64,000 nucleotides of DNA from Flavobacterium fontis (lineage in GTDB: Bacteria > Bacteroidota > Bacteroidia > Flavobacteriales > Flavobacteriaceae), in contig NZ_FQVQ01000015.1 of NCBI RefSeq assembly GCF_900129405.1, positions 1-64,000 on the forward strand, read 5' to 3'. How positions within the stretch are numbered: position 1 is the first letter of the stretch; each line of letters begins with the position of its first letter. Position numbers and translations under genes: made by a program. The notes below the pieces were generated by a model. The model ran no database searches. It was not told the DNA's origin and was given only the letters and a program-made list of their open reading frames with translations. Positions 33,690-41,794 of the stretch are shown here, one piece after another.

Positions 33690-34232
33690 TTAATTTGTTT
33701 TAATAAATTCTTCAATTTTTTTTACCGCGTGATGGTAAGAGGCTTTCAATGCCCCTACCGATGTGCCAAGTATTTCCGACATGTCTTCGTATTTTATCTC
33801 CTGAAAGTATTTCATTTTAAAAACCAATTGTTGTTTTTCGGGCAAGCGAGCAATCGCCTCTTGGAGTTGCAATTGAAATGCTTCGCCTTCAAAATATACA
33901 TCAGTTTCCAATTTAGCCAATGCTTTCTCTTGCCATTCGGAATGCGTGAATCCTTGACGTTTATTTTTTTGTTGTAAAAAAGTTAGCGACTCATTCGTTG
34001 CAATTCGGTAGATCCATGAATACAACTTGCTCTCGCCTTTGAAATCTTTTAAGTAGGTATGTACTTTGATGAAGGTGTTTTGCAACACATCGTCGGCATC
34101 ATCATGATCCAAAACAATACTTCGAATATGATAATATAGGGGTTTTTGATAGTATTGGAGAAGTTTTCCAAAAGCCGCGTCTCGGGTTTTCGGATGCAAT
34201 AGTTCTTGAATAAAAGCTTTTTCGTTTTCCAA
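33690..34232 (-). CDS. ECF-type RNA polymerase sigma factor with TTG start
   Basis: The 180-residue protein has sigma region 2 (about 25-95: DADDVLQNTFIKVHTYLKDF, LYSWIYRIATNESL) and region 4 (about 125-178: LPEKQQLVFKMKYFQEIKYEDMSEILGTSVGALKASYHHAVKKI). It directs RNA polymerase to a small regulon, probably an envelope stress response given its operon partners. The only start codon between the upstream stop at 34248-34250 and the conserved region is TTG at 34232, which would lower translation. It is followed by the anti-sigma and CpxP-like genes. Confidence 0.92.
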   Translation of the reverse strand: MENEKAFIQELLHPKTRDAAFGKLLQYYQKPLYYHIRSIVLDHDDADDVLQNTFIKVHTYLKDFKGESKLYSWIYRIATNESLTFLQQKNKRQGFTHSEWQEKALAKLETDVYFEGEAFQLQLQEAIARLPEKQQLVFKMKYFQEIKYEDMSEILGTSVGALKASYHHAVKKIEEFIKTN

Positions 34233-34286
34233 ACTACTTTTTTTGATTTAGACCTTTTAGAAAACAAAAGGTTTAAAACAGCTTTG

Positions 34287-35390
34287 TTAAGGCGAAGGAT
34301 TTGAATTTACTGCAGGCTCATTTGGCGTTACTACAGCGACAGTATCTTGGATTACAGTTCGCGGTTGACGCGTAGCGGTGGGTTGCACAGGAAGGTAAAC
34401 TTCGGTCATCCATTGGGAAGGGTGGGGCGTGTCTTCCCCATTTTTGCGGTATATTTCAATTACATTCAAATGGGTTAATCGCGCCCATTTTTTGGTGTTA
34501 ATGTATTGAATCCCTTTATTCCACGCCTTTTGTAAATGCGAATAATCGCCTTTCAATTGCACGCGTAACGCTTTGAATGGTGGAAGCACTCCAAATGCAA
34601 TATCACTGCCCTCCTCAATGGCAATGGTGTCCTTTACGGGAATGCATACCGAATAATCCACAACACGGGCTTCTTTGTCCCATTTGTGATAGATGATAAA
34701 AGGTTTTCCGGTAGTTTGAACGGCATTTTTTTTGAAAAACCATTGCATTTTAGGCAAGGTTGTTTTGATACTTCGGGTTAGATTTTTTGCTTTACACCGC
34801 ACAAATTGTTTCAAATAAAACACACGCGGTTGATTGACCAATCCCATCACTTTGACTTGAAACGTCTTTAACTCTCGCGAAATACTTTTCTCTAAACCTA
34901 CCAAAGTCCTTTCGTATAAATTACCCATTGACGATTGCACTCCTCCTTGAAAAAAGGCTTTGATTTTTGAATTAAAGTCCAAGGTTCCTTTGGCTGTTAA
35001 TTGAACTTTTGTACCGCCCAAGGTATCTTTAAATTGCCAGGTATAATGGGTAAGTTGACCGTTTTCATCGCTCACATAGCGCAATAATTCGGCATCTTTG
35101 TATTCTAGCGTTTTTAAATTTCCATCCCGACTTCCCGTCCACTCGGCATGCGCATTTTTACCCGATGAACTTTCGGGATATTTAAATTGTGTTCCTTGAT
35201 GTTCTACTATCCAAGCGGCAAAGGTTTCCCAATTACGCAAATCATTGACATAATCAAATACGACAGCGCGTTTGTTTTTGATGTAAAGACTTTTCGTTAC
35301 AGAATAAGAGGGCTTTTGGGTGGCAACAAAAACTGCAGTGCCCAATAAAAAGAGTAAGGCAATAAAAAATAAGTAGCGTAAAATCTTCAT
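34287..35390 (-). CDS. Membrane-anchored SRPBCC domain fused to a GyrI-like ligand-binding domain
   Basis: The 367 residues have an N-terminal anchor helix (5-24), an SRPBCC/polyketide-cyclase-like domain (about 30-175: FDYVNDLRNWETFAAW, ... LERTLVGLEKSI region), and a second domain (about 205-340) with GKPFIIYHKWDKEARVVDYSVCIPVK and KALRVQLKGDYSHLQKAWNKGI, the GyrI-like/AraC effector-binding fold. A Pro/Thr-rich tail follows. Both are ligand-binding folds, suggesting a small-molecule sensor or carrier at the membrane. No DNA-binding part is present. It lies 54 bases upstream of the sigma gene on the same strand and may share its operon. Confidence 0.8.
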   Translation of the reverse strand: MKILRYLFFIALLFLLGTAVFVATQKPSYSVTKSLYIKNKRAVVFDYVNDLRNWETFAAWIVEHQGTQFKYPESSSGKNAHAEWTGSRDGNLKTLEYKDAELLRYVSDENGQLTHYTWQFKDTLGGTKVQLTAKGTLDFNSKIKAFFQGGVQSSMGNLYERTLVGLEKSISRELKTFQVKVMGLVNQPRVFYLKQFVRCKAKNLTRSIKTTLPKMQWFFKKNAVQTTGKPFIIYHKWDKEARVVDYSVCIPVKDTIAIEEGSDIAFGVLPPFKALRVQLKGDYSHLQKAWNKGIQYINTKKWARLTHLNVIEIYRKNGEDTPHPSQWMTEVYLPVQPTATRQPRTVIQDTVAVVTPNEPAVNSNPSP

Positions 35391-35435
35391 AACCGCAGCT
35401 TAGGTGGGTAAAGGTATGAAAATTAATAGGTCTTC

Positions 35436-35624
35436 TTAATGCTTTGTTGCAAATTTTATGACAAATAAAAGGGCAATAAAGGCAAAAAAGGCAATCAAAA
35501 TCTTATAATTTCCTTTATAAAAAAGTTGATGCAGTGCTTTGTCTTTTCGGTAGGCAATAACCATGGCAATGACAAAAGCAATAACAAAAAAAACCGCAAA
35601 CACCAATTGTCCTTTTGTAAACAT
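35436..35624 (-). CDS. Small two-helix membrane protein
   Basis: From ATG 35624 the protein has 62 residues and two hydrophobic helices (about 6-23 and 41-59) joined by a basic loop (YRKDKALHQLFYKGNYK). The longer frame to 35645 would start at a TTG lying on the -7 box at 35643. Conserved hypothetical type; function unknown. Confidence 0.7.
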   Translation of the reverse strand: MFTKGQLVFAVFFVIAFVIAMVIAYRKDKALHQLFYKGNYKILIAFFAFIALLFVIKFATKH

Positions 35625-35642
35625 AGCAAAAATAGTTTTCAA

Positions 35643-35650
35643 CAAAGGTA
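35643..35650 (-). promoter_or_regulatory. Candidate -7 box for the small membrane protein gene
   Basis: TACCTTTG on the minus strand, 19 bases before the ATG at 35624. Confidence 0.55.
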
Positions 35651-35698
35651 GGTAATCCGTGGGATTCTTTTTACTTTGTCGTGGTAAAAAAATGAGTT

Positions 35699-36085
35699 AT
35701 GCAACGACAATTAGAAGCCGTAGCTGAATTTCATCAAGCCTTTGGTTTGGGAATTCGCACTACCCCTACAGCCGACCTTGGCGAGTCCACCCATCTTCTT
35801 CGATTTAATTTAATGAAAGAGGAAAATGAAGAGTATTGGGAGGCAGTACAAAACAAGGATTTAACTGAGATCGCCGATGCTTTGGGTGATATGCTTTATA
35901 TTTTATGTGGAACCCTACTGGAGCATGGGTTGCAGCATAAAATTGAAGCGGTTTTTGAAGAGATCCAACGCAGTAATATGAGTAAATTAGGAGCCGATGG
36001 TAAACCCGTGTACCGCGAAGATGGTAAAGTCATGAAAGGACCCAACTATTTCAAACCTGATGTAGCCAAAATACTCGAACGCTAA
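35699..36085 (+). CDS. MazG-like nucleoside triphosphate pyrophosphohydrolase
   Basis: The 128-residue all-alpha protein has the metal-binding pattern of the MazG/dUTPase-like superfamily: LMKEENEEYWEAV (about 39-51) followed by EIADALGDMLYILCGT (about 57-72). It likely hydrolyses an NTP to NMP and pyrophosphate as a house-cleaning enzyme; the substrate is unknown. The C-terminal SKLGADGKPVYREDGKVMKGPNYF is typical of the phosphoribosyl-ATP pyrophosphohydrolase-like branch. It heads a rightward run of three genes. Confidence 0.88.
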   Translation: MQRQLEAVAEFHQAFGLGIRTTPTADLGESTHLLRFNLMKEENEEYWEAVQNKDLTEIADALGDMLYILCGTLLEHGLQHKIEAVFEEIQRSNMSKLGADGKPVYREDGKVMKGPNYFKPDVAKILER

Positions 36086-36099
36086 TTTGACGTAAATCC

Positions 36100-36300
36100 A
36101 TGCGACTCCCGTTTTATCTCATTCTCCTCATTACTGGATTTATTCTCCTGCGGTTGGTTTACGTGGTTCGAGGATATCGCCGCTACAAGCGTTCGGGGCA
36201 GTTTCGTTATTTTAGGAACGAGCTCCTCTACACGGCACTTTATTTGTGTTTGCTGTTTGGTTTTATTTTTTGGGCACAAGCCAACAATGTTTCTTTTTAA
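36100..36300 (+). CDS. Small membrane protein
   Basis: The 66 residues form two hydrophobic helices (2-22 and 46-62) around a basic loop with RGYRRYKRSGQFRYFRNE. No recognised family beyond short flavobacterial hypotheticals. It lies 14 bases after the NTP pyrophosphohydrolase gene and 5 bases before the lipoprotein gene, so it is probably in their operon. Confidence 0.65.
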   Translation: MRLPFYLILLITGFILLRLVYVVRGYRRYKRSGQFRYFRNELLYTALYLCLLFGFIFWAQANNVSF

Positions 36301-36305
36301 AGAGT

Positions 36306-37076
36306 ATGCGAATTCATGTTTTTTTTGGGGTACTACTGCTATGTTTCGGGTGTAAAGAACCTCCGAAAGAAGTGGCTGCACCCCAGAAAGAGATACTACT
36401 GCTTGCACGCCACGAATCGGGAAATATCGTAGAATACCGACACGAATTGAAATGGTATACGGACAGCACATTTGAATACAATTCTAAAGCCAAAGATCAC
36501 GGGCACACCAAATACGAAAAGTTTGAAGGGAAAGCCTACCTCCAATCGGATACACTCCATTTTAGTCGAAAAGACATGAATGGATCGGGCGGTAAAGCGG
36601 TTTTCAAAAATGGGATGCTGGAGTTTGTGGGAGAAACACAAAATTTCCGGTTGGATGTACTTCAAAACAAAACGGCCCTACGTTCGCTTATCGACCTACA
36701 TCCTTTTCCTGATTATGCTGTTTTTACCTATTCGCCCAAAAAAAAGGACCGAAATACACCCTATGATTTAAGTGAAGAAGAGTTTGAACGGGTGCGTGAG
36801 TTGATTGCTTGTGTTTTTGACGAACAAAAAGACGTAGTAAAACCGTCAAACGATTATGTTAAACAATGCATTCCCTACCGTAACCGCAAAGGCGACCTTG
36901 AAGTACGTGTCTATTTGCATTGTAAGAACGCTCTAGACCCTAGCGCTTTTCGTTACCAACCCCTAATTCTCAGGGATGTTGGAAATTGTAGCGTGACTTT
37001 TGTACTGTCGTTTAAAGCAAATTATTACGTGGATTTTAAAGTTGCCGATACCCCTGAAATCCCTGCAGAAAAATAA
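36306..37076 (+). CDS. Lipoprotein of unknown function
   Basis: From ATG 36306 the protein has 256 residues with a lipobox ending at C16 (LLCFGC). The mature part is beta-rich in its first half (YTDSTFEYNSKAKDHGHTKYEKFEGKAYLQSDTLHF) and mixed in its second. There is no recognised domain. The longer frame to 36246 overlaps the small membrane gene and lacks a signal at the N-terminus, so 36306 is chosen. It converges on the next gene with a 9-base gap. Confidence 0.78.
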   Translation: MRIHVFFGVLLLCFGCKEPPKEVAAPQKEILLLARHESGNIVEYRHELKWYTDSTFEYNSKAKDHGHTKYEKFEGKAYLQSDTLHFSRKDMNGSGGKAVFKNGMLEFVGETQNFRLDVLQNKTALRSLIDLHPFPDYAVFTYSPKKKDRNTPYDLSEEEFERVRELIACVFDEQKDVVKPSNDYVKQCIPYRNRKGDLEVRVYLHCKNALDPSAFRYQPLILRDVGNCSVTFVLSFKANYYVDFKVADTPEIPAEK

Positions 37077-37085
37077 GTCTGTGCA

Positions 37086-37664
37086 TTAACTTTTTTCCCG
37101 TGAAAGAAATGCCTTGGCCAATTCCATTTTTTCGGTATCCCATTCGATATTTTCAATGTGATGGGTAATGCCATCTTTGGTTTGTAGCGTTATCGAATCG
37201 CCATCGACTTCAAAATGCAATATACTGTCCTGCGGTAAGGTGTTGGAAAAAGTAGTTCCCACAATCAACAAACCGTCTCTCTCCCAACGAAGATAGGTGT
37301 TGTTGGGTTTTTCAAAAGCATTCGTTATCAATACGAAAGCAAAAAACACACTCACTGTTTCCAAATGATAGGATTGTTCAAAAAAATGCAATCCCAAGCC
37401 GGTAAAAATTAATAAAGCAATACCTGCTACCAAACTTAACGATAGAATCGAATGGTGTGTTTGTCTTGGAATGATAAAGGTATTTGCATCAGGTAATGAC
37501 GGGAACCAAATCGGGACAACAAAAAAAGCCACGTTGTAAAGGATGGTGAGCATATAACTCAGGGTAAAACAGACTTCTATTTTCCAATAAAACCCACAGA
37601 ATAAAGTGATGCTTTGAAGTAAAAAAGCACAAATTTTAAGTACAAAGGGTAGGGGATAGTTCAT
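37086..37664 (-). CDS. Membrane protein with a C-terminal PH-like or beta region
   Basis: The 192 residues have four hydrophobic helices (about 5-25, 30-55, 72-92 and 97-112) and a ~75-residue C-terminal beta-rich region (LRWERDGLLIVGTTFSNTLPQDSILHFEVDGDSITLQTKDG). The latter has the look of a bacterial PH-type domain, but I cannot confirm it. Function unknown. It lies 19 bases after the GNAT gene, on the same strand. Confidence 0.7.
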   Translation of the reverse strand: MNYPLPFVLKICAFLLQSITLFCGFYWKIEVCFTLSYMLTILYNVAFFVVPIWFPSLPDANTFIIPRQTHHSILSLSLVAGIALLIFTGLGLHFFEQSYHLETVSVFFAFVLITNAFEKPNNTYLRWERDGLLIVGTTFSNTLPQDSILHFEVDGDSITLQTKDGITHHIENIEWDTEKMELAKAFLSREKS

Positions 37665-37683
37665 ATCGGTTGAATGTAAAGCA

Positions 37684-38181
37684 TTAGTTAAGGATTAATT
37701 GGACAAAAACACTGTGCAGCCAACGGTCAAATTTGAATCCGGTTTCCTTGAGAATACCTTTTACTTCAAATCCCATACGTTCATGAAAAGCAATACTTGC
37801 CGTATTTTCAGCATCAATAACACCAATCATCGTATGAAATCCGTTGGTTCTTGCTGAGGAAATCAAAGTGGATAGGAGCGCTTTGCCAATTCCTTTCCCT
37901 TGCCAATCTGGATGGGTGTAAACAGAGTGTTCTACAGTAAATCGATAGGCTTCACGAAAACGAAATTCGCCATAATAGCCAAAACCAACGACTATATTTC
38001 CGTGGGTAGCTACAAAAATGGGAAACCCTTTTTGCAATTTTTCATCAAAAAGTGCAACTTGCTGCGCTGCCGTTCGCGGGTTGTAATCATACAATGCTGT
38101 GGCATTCAAGATATTGTAATTGATGATCTCGAGTAAAGGCTCCACGTCGGAGGCCGTGTAAGGTCGAATCGTAATTTCCAT
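37684..38181 (-). CDS. GNAT acetyltransferase, phosphinothricin-acetyltransferase-like
   Basis: From ATG 38181 the protein has 165 residues and matches the GNAT fold: MEITIRPYTASDVEPLLEIIN, then EHSVYTHPDWQGKGIGKALLSTLI (motif A with the acetyl-CoA-binding QGKGIG) and IAFHERMGFEVKGILKETGFKFDRW. This subgroup acetylates small amines such as phosphinothricin or methionine sulfoximine; the real substrate is unknown. The in-frame TTG at 38187 is rejected. Confidence 0.88.
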   Translation of the reverse strand: MEITIRPYTASDVEPLLEIINYNILNATALYDYNPRTAAQQVALFDEKLQKGFPIFVATHGNIVVGFGYYGEFRFREAYRFTVEHSVYTHPDWQGKGIGKALLSTLISSARTNGFHTMIGVIDAENTASIAFHERMGFEVKGILKETGFKFDRWLHSVFVQLILN

Positions 38182-38221
38182 GCCCAAAAATACAAATTAA
38201 AAACAGGTATTTCTACGCTAA

Positions 38222-38249
38222 TTGAACTCCTTTGCATCGCCTAGCTTTG
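38222..38249 (+). promoter_or_regulatory. Promoter of a small membrane protein gene
   Basis: TTG (38222-38224), 17 bases, TAGCTTTG (38242-38249). This fits the Bacteroidota consensus TTG-N17-23-TAnnTTTG. The ATG at 38256 follows only 6 bases after the box. Confidence 0.65.
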
Positions 38250-38255
38250 CAGGGT

Positions 38256-38504
38256 ATGACTTTGATAATGCTCCTTATCGAACAAGGCAGTACGGGATTT
38301 TTGATTCCCTGTCTGCAAGATCAAGGGAGGTTCCTAGGGCCGGCTTTACTGACTTTTGGCTTGGTTCTGGGACTAACCTTGGGCTACTATTTAATCTTTC
38401 AATGTCCCAAAACGCATCGCGATCGCTGTGTTCAATTGCGCCGAATGTTGTTTCTCACGGGAATATTGTTTCTCTTCTTTCTATTTTTTTCAGATACCTT
38501 TTAA
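38256..38504 (+). CDS. Small hydrophobic protein with promoter directly upstream
   Basis: The 82 residues have hydrophobic segments at about 1-15, 30-50 and 66-80, with a basic, Cys-containing loop (CPKTHRDRCVQLRR). The family is not recognised. The consensus-like promoter ending 6 bases before the ATG supports a real, possibly leaderless, gene. A TTG-started longer frame (38232) would begin before the -7 box and is rejected. An overlapping frame on the same strand is less hydrophobic and less likely. Confidence 0.55.
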   Translation: MTLIMLLIEQGSTGFLIPCLQDQGRFLGPALLTFGLVLGLTLGYYLIFQCPKTHRDRCVQLRRMLFLTGILFLFFLFFSDTF

Positions 38505-38560
38505 ATACAAACGTCCGTTATAATTTTCTCAAAAAGGTTTCCCATTCCTGAAACCCTTTG

Positions 38561-38568
38561 TACCTTTG
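38561..38568 (+). promoter_or_regulatory. Candidate -7 box for menD
   Basis: TACCTTTG, 19 bases before the menD ATG; matches TAnnTTTG, with no optimal -33 TTG. Confidence 0.6.
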
Positions 38569-38587
38569 TGGTCCATTTTGAATTACC

Positions 38588-40246
38588 ATGGTTTATCCTA
38601 AAATTCCTTTGGCACAATCGGTTATAGAAATATTCCGGCAGCAAGGGATTCAACATATTGTCATTTCACCGGGTTCGCGTAATGCACCGCTCACGCTCGG
38701 TTTTACATTGCAATCCTTTTTTACCTGTTACAGCATCGCAGATGAACGATCGGCTGCTTTTTTTGCGCTTGGAATGGCGCAACAATTGCAAAAGCCCGTT
38801 GCTGTCGTTTGTACTTCGGGTTCGGCCGTACTTAATTATTATCCCGCTGTAGCAGAAGCCTTTTACAGTCAGATTCCCCTAATTGTCGTTTCCGCCGATC
38901 GACCCCCGTCCAAAATTGATATCGGTGACGGTCAAACCATTCGTCAAACAAATGTCCTCTCGCAGCATACCGTTTATAATGCCAATTTGACCGAAATGGC
39001 TTCAGTGGAAAACGATCGACTGATTTATGAAGCTTTAGAAGCCTCTATGACACAAAAAGGTCCTGTGCATTTGAATGTTCCTTTTGAAGAGCCCTTGTAC
39101 GAAAGGGTTCCTGAGCTTACCGTAACCGTGAGTTCGCCTCCCGTAAAAAACAAAGAAGTTGAGGTGCTGGAGTCGTATGTTCCTTTTATAGAGCAATGGA
39201 ATAAGGCGCAACGCAAATTGGTTTTGGTGGGTGTTCATACGCCCCATTCCATCGCTACCGAGTTGTTGCAGCAGTTGATGCGCGATCCTTCGGTATTGGT
39301 GATGACCGAAACTACATCCAACCTGCATCATCCCGATTGTATTGATTCGATTGATACCCTGATTACTCCTTTTGAATCTACAGAAAAAGAGGCTTTTCAA
39401 CCCGATATTCTGCTCACTTTTGGCGGAATGGTGGTGTCCAAGCGTATCAAAGCGTTGTTGCGAAATTATGCTCCTCAAGCACATTGGCACATAGACCCGC
39501 TTCGGGCGTATGACACGTATGGATGTTTGACCCATCATTTTAAAACCACACCAAGCCAATGGTTAGCTACTTTTTTACCCCAAACCCAAGCGGTGACAAG
39601 TTCGTATCAGGATACTTTTTTAACCCTACGAAATCATCGCCGTCAAAAAGCCTCGGAGTATCTGGCTGATCTCCCTTTTTGTGATTTAAAAGTTTTTGAA
39701 AAACTGTTGCCACACATTCCTCCATACACGCATTTGCAGGTAAGTAATAGCTCGGCCATTCGCTATGCCCAATTGTTTGCTACCGATACCCGCGTTGAGG
39801 TTTTTTGCAATCGCGGGACAAGTGGTATCGATGGAAGCACGTCGACTGCGATTGGCGCGGCGGTTGCGAGTGGGGTTCCTACAACATTAATCACAGGGGA
39901 TATCAGCTTTTTATACGACAGCAATGCCTTGTGGAATGCTTATATTCCCAAAACGTTTACTTTAATTGTCATTAACAATGGCGGTGGTGGAATTTTTAGA
40001 ATTCTCCCGGGTCATGAAGAAACGCCCACATTTACGACGTATTTTGAAACATCTCATTGTTTTACAGCGCAACATTTGGCAGCGATGTACGGATTAGATT
40101 ACCATTCAGCTTCCTCCGAACCAACGCTTGAAGCCGCATTAGCCACTATTTTTGGGGAACGTGAGCGGCCACAATTACTAGAAATATTTACCCCAACACA
40201 ACAAAACGATCACTATTTACGTACCTTTTTTAAATCTTTGGTTTAA
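38588..40246 (+). CDS. menD: MenD, SEPHCHC synthase (menaquinone synthesis)
   Basis: This thiamine-diphosphate enzyme joins 2-oxoglutarate and isochorismate to give 2-succinyl-5-enolpyruvyl-6-hydroxy-3-cyclohexene-1-carboxylate. The 552 residues show HIVISPGSRNAPLTL (22-36), the catalytic Glu in IADERSAAFFALGMAQ, CTSGSAVLNYYPAVAEAF, and in the C-terminal third the ThDP motif GDISFLYDSNALWN with INNGGGGIF. Length is normal. It opens the menaquinone region and is followed 18 bases later by the CvfB-like gene. Confidence 0.97.
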   Translation: MVYPKIPLAQSVIEIFRQQGIQHIVISPGSRNAPLTLGFTLQSFFTCYSIADERSAAFFALGMAQQLQKPVAVVCTSGSAVLNYYPAVAEAFYSQIPLIVVSADRPPSKIDIGDGQTIRQTNVLSQHTVYNANLTEMASVENDRLIYEALEASMTQKGPVHLNVPFEEPLYERVPELTVTVSSPPVKNKEVEVLESYVPFIEQWNKAQRKLVLVGVHTPHSIATELLQQLMRDPSVLVMTETTSNLHHPDCIDSIDTLITPFESTEKEAFQPDILLTFGGMVVSKRIKALLRNYAPQAHWHIDPLRAYDTYGCLTHHFKTTPSQWLATFLPQTQAVTSSYQDTFLTLRNHRRQKASEYLADLPFCDLKVFEKLLPHIPPYTHLQVSNSSAIRYAQLFATDTRVEVFCNRGTSGIDGSTSTAIGAAVASGVPTTLITGDISFLYDSNALWNAYIPKTFTLIVINNGGGGIFRILPGHEETPTFTTYFETSHCFTAQHLAAMYGLDYHSASSEPTLEAALATIFGERERPQLLEIFTPTQQNDHYLRTFFKSLV

Positions 40247-40264
40247 AAATAAAAACCACACCTC

Positions 40265-41092
40265 ATGCAAATCGGAAAGACCAATGAATTGACTATTGCC
40301 CGCGAAACCACAGTCGGCTTATTTTTAACAGACGGCACTTCAGACGTATTATTGCCCAGAAAGTATCAACCCAAAGTGTATGCTGTGGGTGAAACGCTTG
40401 AGGTATTTGTCTACTTAGACCATATGGAACGCCCTGTGGCGACTACGCTAAAACCGTATGTACATGTCAATCAGTTTGCCCATTTGAAGGTGAATTATAT
40501 CAATGCTTACGGTGCGTTTTTGGATTGGGGGTTGGAAAAAGATTTATTTGTTCCATTTCGTGAACAAGCCCAACCCATGGAAACAGGCAAAAGGTATTTG
40601 GTATACGTTTTTTTGGATGAAAAAACCAATCGATTGGTAGCTTCAAGTCGTATTCACCGTTTTGTAAAAGAAACCGATGTTGCCTTGGAACAGGGACAAA
40701 AGGTAAATGTGATGATTACCCATTTTTCGGATGCCGGTGTCAATGTGATCATCGAGCATCAATACCGCGGGTTAGCATTTCAAAATCAGGTTTTTGATGA
40801 AACATTGCGTTTTGGAAAAACTTATACGGCCTACGTCAAACAAGTACGTCCTGACGGGAAAGTCGATATTGTTTTTCAACCGATGGGGGAATCGTTAATT
40901 GAAGCTGCGGTGCAAAAAATTCTTGCCGAACTTCATGCGAATCGTGGCTTTTTGGGATTGCATGACAATTCGCATCCAGAGGACATCAAAACCGTTTTGA
41001 AAATGAGCAAGAAAACCTTCAAGAAAGCCATTGGACAACTTTACAAAGACCGCCGTATTTCTATTGAAGAGCAAGGGATTTTTTTAAAATAA
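40265..41092 (+). CDS. CvfB-like S1 RNA-binding protein
   Basis: The 275 residues contain S1-like OB folds (about 1-65, 70-135 with INAYGAFLDWGLEKDLFVPF, and 145-215) and a C-terminal winged-helix (about 220-275, MSKKTFKKAIGQLYKDRRISI). This is the CvfB architecture, an RNA-binding regulator of virulence factors in Staphylococcus. Its role in Bacteroidota is not known. It may be cotranscribed with menD. Confidence 0.9.
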   Translation: MQIGKTNELTIARETTVGLFLTDGTSDVLLPRKYQPKVYAVGETLEVFVYLDHMERPVATTLKPYVHVNQFAHLKVNYINAYGAFLDWGLEKDLFVPFREQAQPMETGKRYLVYVFLDEKTNRLVASSRIHRFVKETDVALEQGQKVNVMITHFSDAGVNVIIEHQYRGLAFQNQVFDETLRFGKTYTAYVKQVRPDGKVDIVFQPMGESLIEAAVQKILAELHANRGFLGLHDNSHPEDIKTVLKMSKKTFKKAIGQLYKDRRISIEEQGIFLK

Positions 41093-41151
41093 AATCGTAT
41101 AAATGAGTGATAAGTTCTGCACTATTGAACGTAGCTCGATGAAACCTAAAA

Positions 41152-41577
41152 CTACAATATTTCTATTGTAGGATTGATTTTTTTCAGTTCGTGAAGAAAA
41201 GTATCCGCGTGTTGTGGCGATACGAAAATATCATCAAATTGATTGTAGGTAATAATGAAACCGTTGATGTCTAATGCAGGTTTCAAGGTCACGGGAACAA
41301 ACAATCCTTTGTGTTTTTTGATGGATTTGATAGCTCCTACCGGAATCCGTCCCCGGATGGGACCCGAGCGGTAAAACAAAAAGTTTTGTCGCAACACATA
41401 TCGGGTATCCAACAACACCCAAACAATAAATCCAACAGTTAGTCCAATAACTAAAGCTGCCATAAAAGGAGTTTCTCCTTCTTGATACGCCATGTAGAGC
41501 AGTCCTAACATAGAAGCCACCAACAACCAAAGTAGGGAAGTGGTGTAAGCGTTTTTGGTAGAAAAAAAACGGGTCAT
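41152..41577 (-). CDS. Two-helix membrane protein with YyaB-like PH domain
   Basis: The 141 residues have two transmembrane helices (about 13-31 and 37-56) followed by a short PH-like domain (RYVLRQNFLFYRSGPIRGRIPVGAIKSIKKHKG ... GFIITYNQFDDIFVSPQHADTFLHEL). This resembles the Bacillus YyaB-type bacterial PH domain. It is one of three PH-type membrane proteins within 5 kb. Function is unknown. A -7-like box (TATTTTTG read leftward) is within 45 bases upstream. Confidence 0.78.
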   Translation of the reverse strand: MTRFFSTKNAYTTSLLWLLVASMLGLLYMAYQEGETPFMAALVIGLTVGFIVWVLLDTRYVLRQNFLFYRSGPIRGRIPVGAIKSIKKHKGLFVPVTLKPALDINGFIITYNQFDDIFVSPQHADTFLHELKKINPTIEIL

Positions 41578-41794
41578 ACGATGTAACTTTAGGGTTTAGG
41601 GCTTTTTACCCTACAAAAATAAAGAAATCCTCTAATGGAAAGCGAAAAAGGGTTAAAAAAATCGTTGTATTTGTTCGGTTTTTATTCGGTGATTTTAACC
41701 AAATTTAGGATTTGATTTAGCGCACTTTTCTCGAGAATAAATGTATTTTTACGTTTTGGTAAATAATGAAGTTAAATAAAAATACAGAAGACCT

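Noticed and set aside
34252-34272. Terminator between the SRPBCC-GyrI fusion and the sigma gene
   Set aside because: ACCTTTT/AAAAGGT can pair, but the stem is AU-rich and no T-run follows on the minus strand, so read-through is likely.
38222-38551. A 109-residue frame overlapping the small membrane gene
   Set aside because: It begins inside the promoter region (TTG of the -33 element) and has less membrane-like composition than the 38256 frame.
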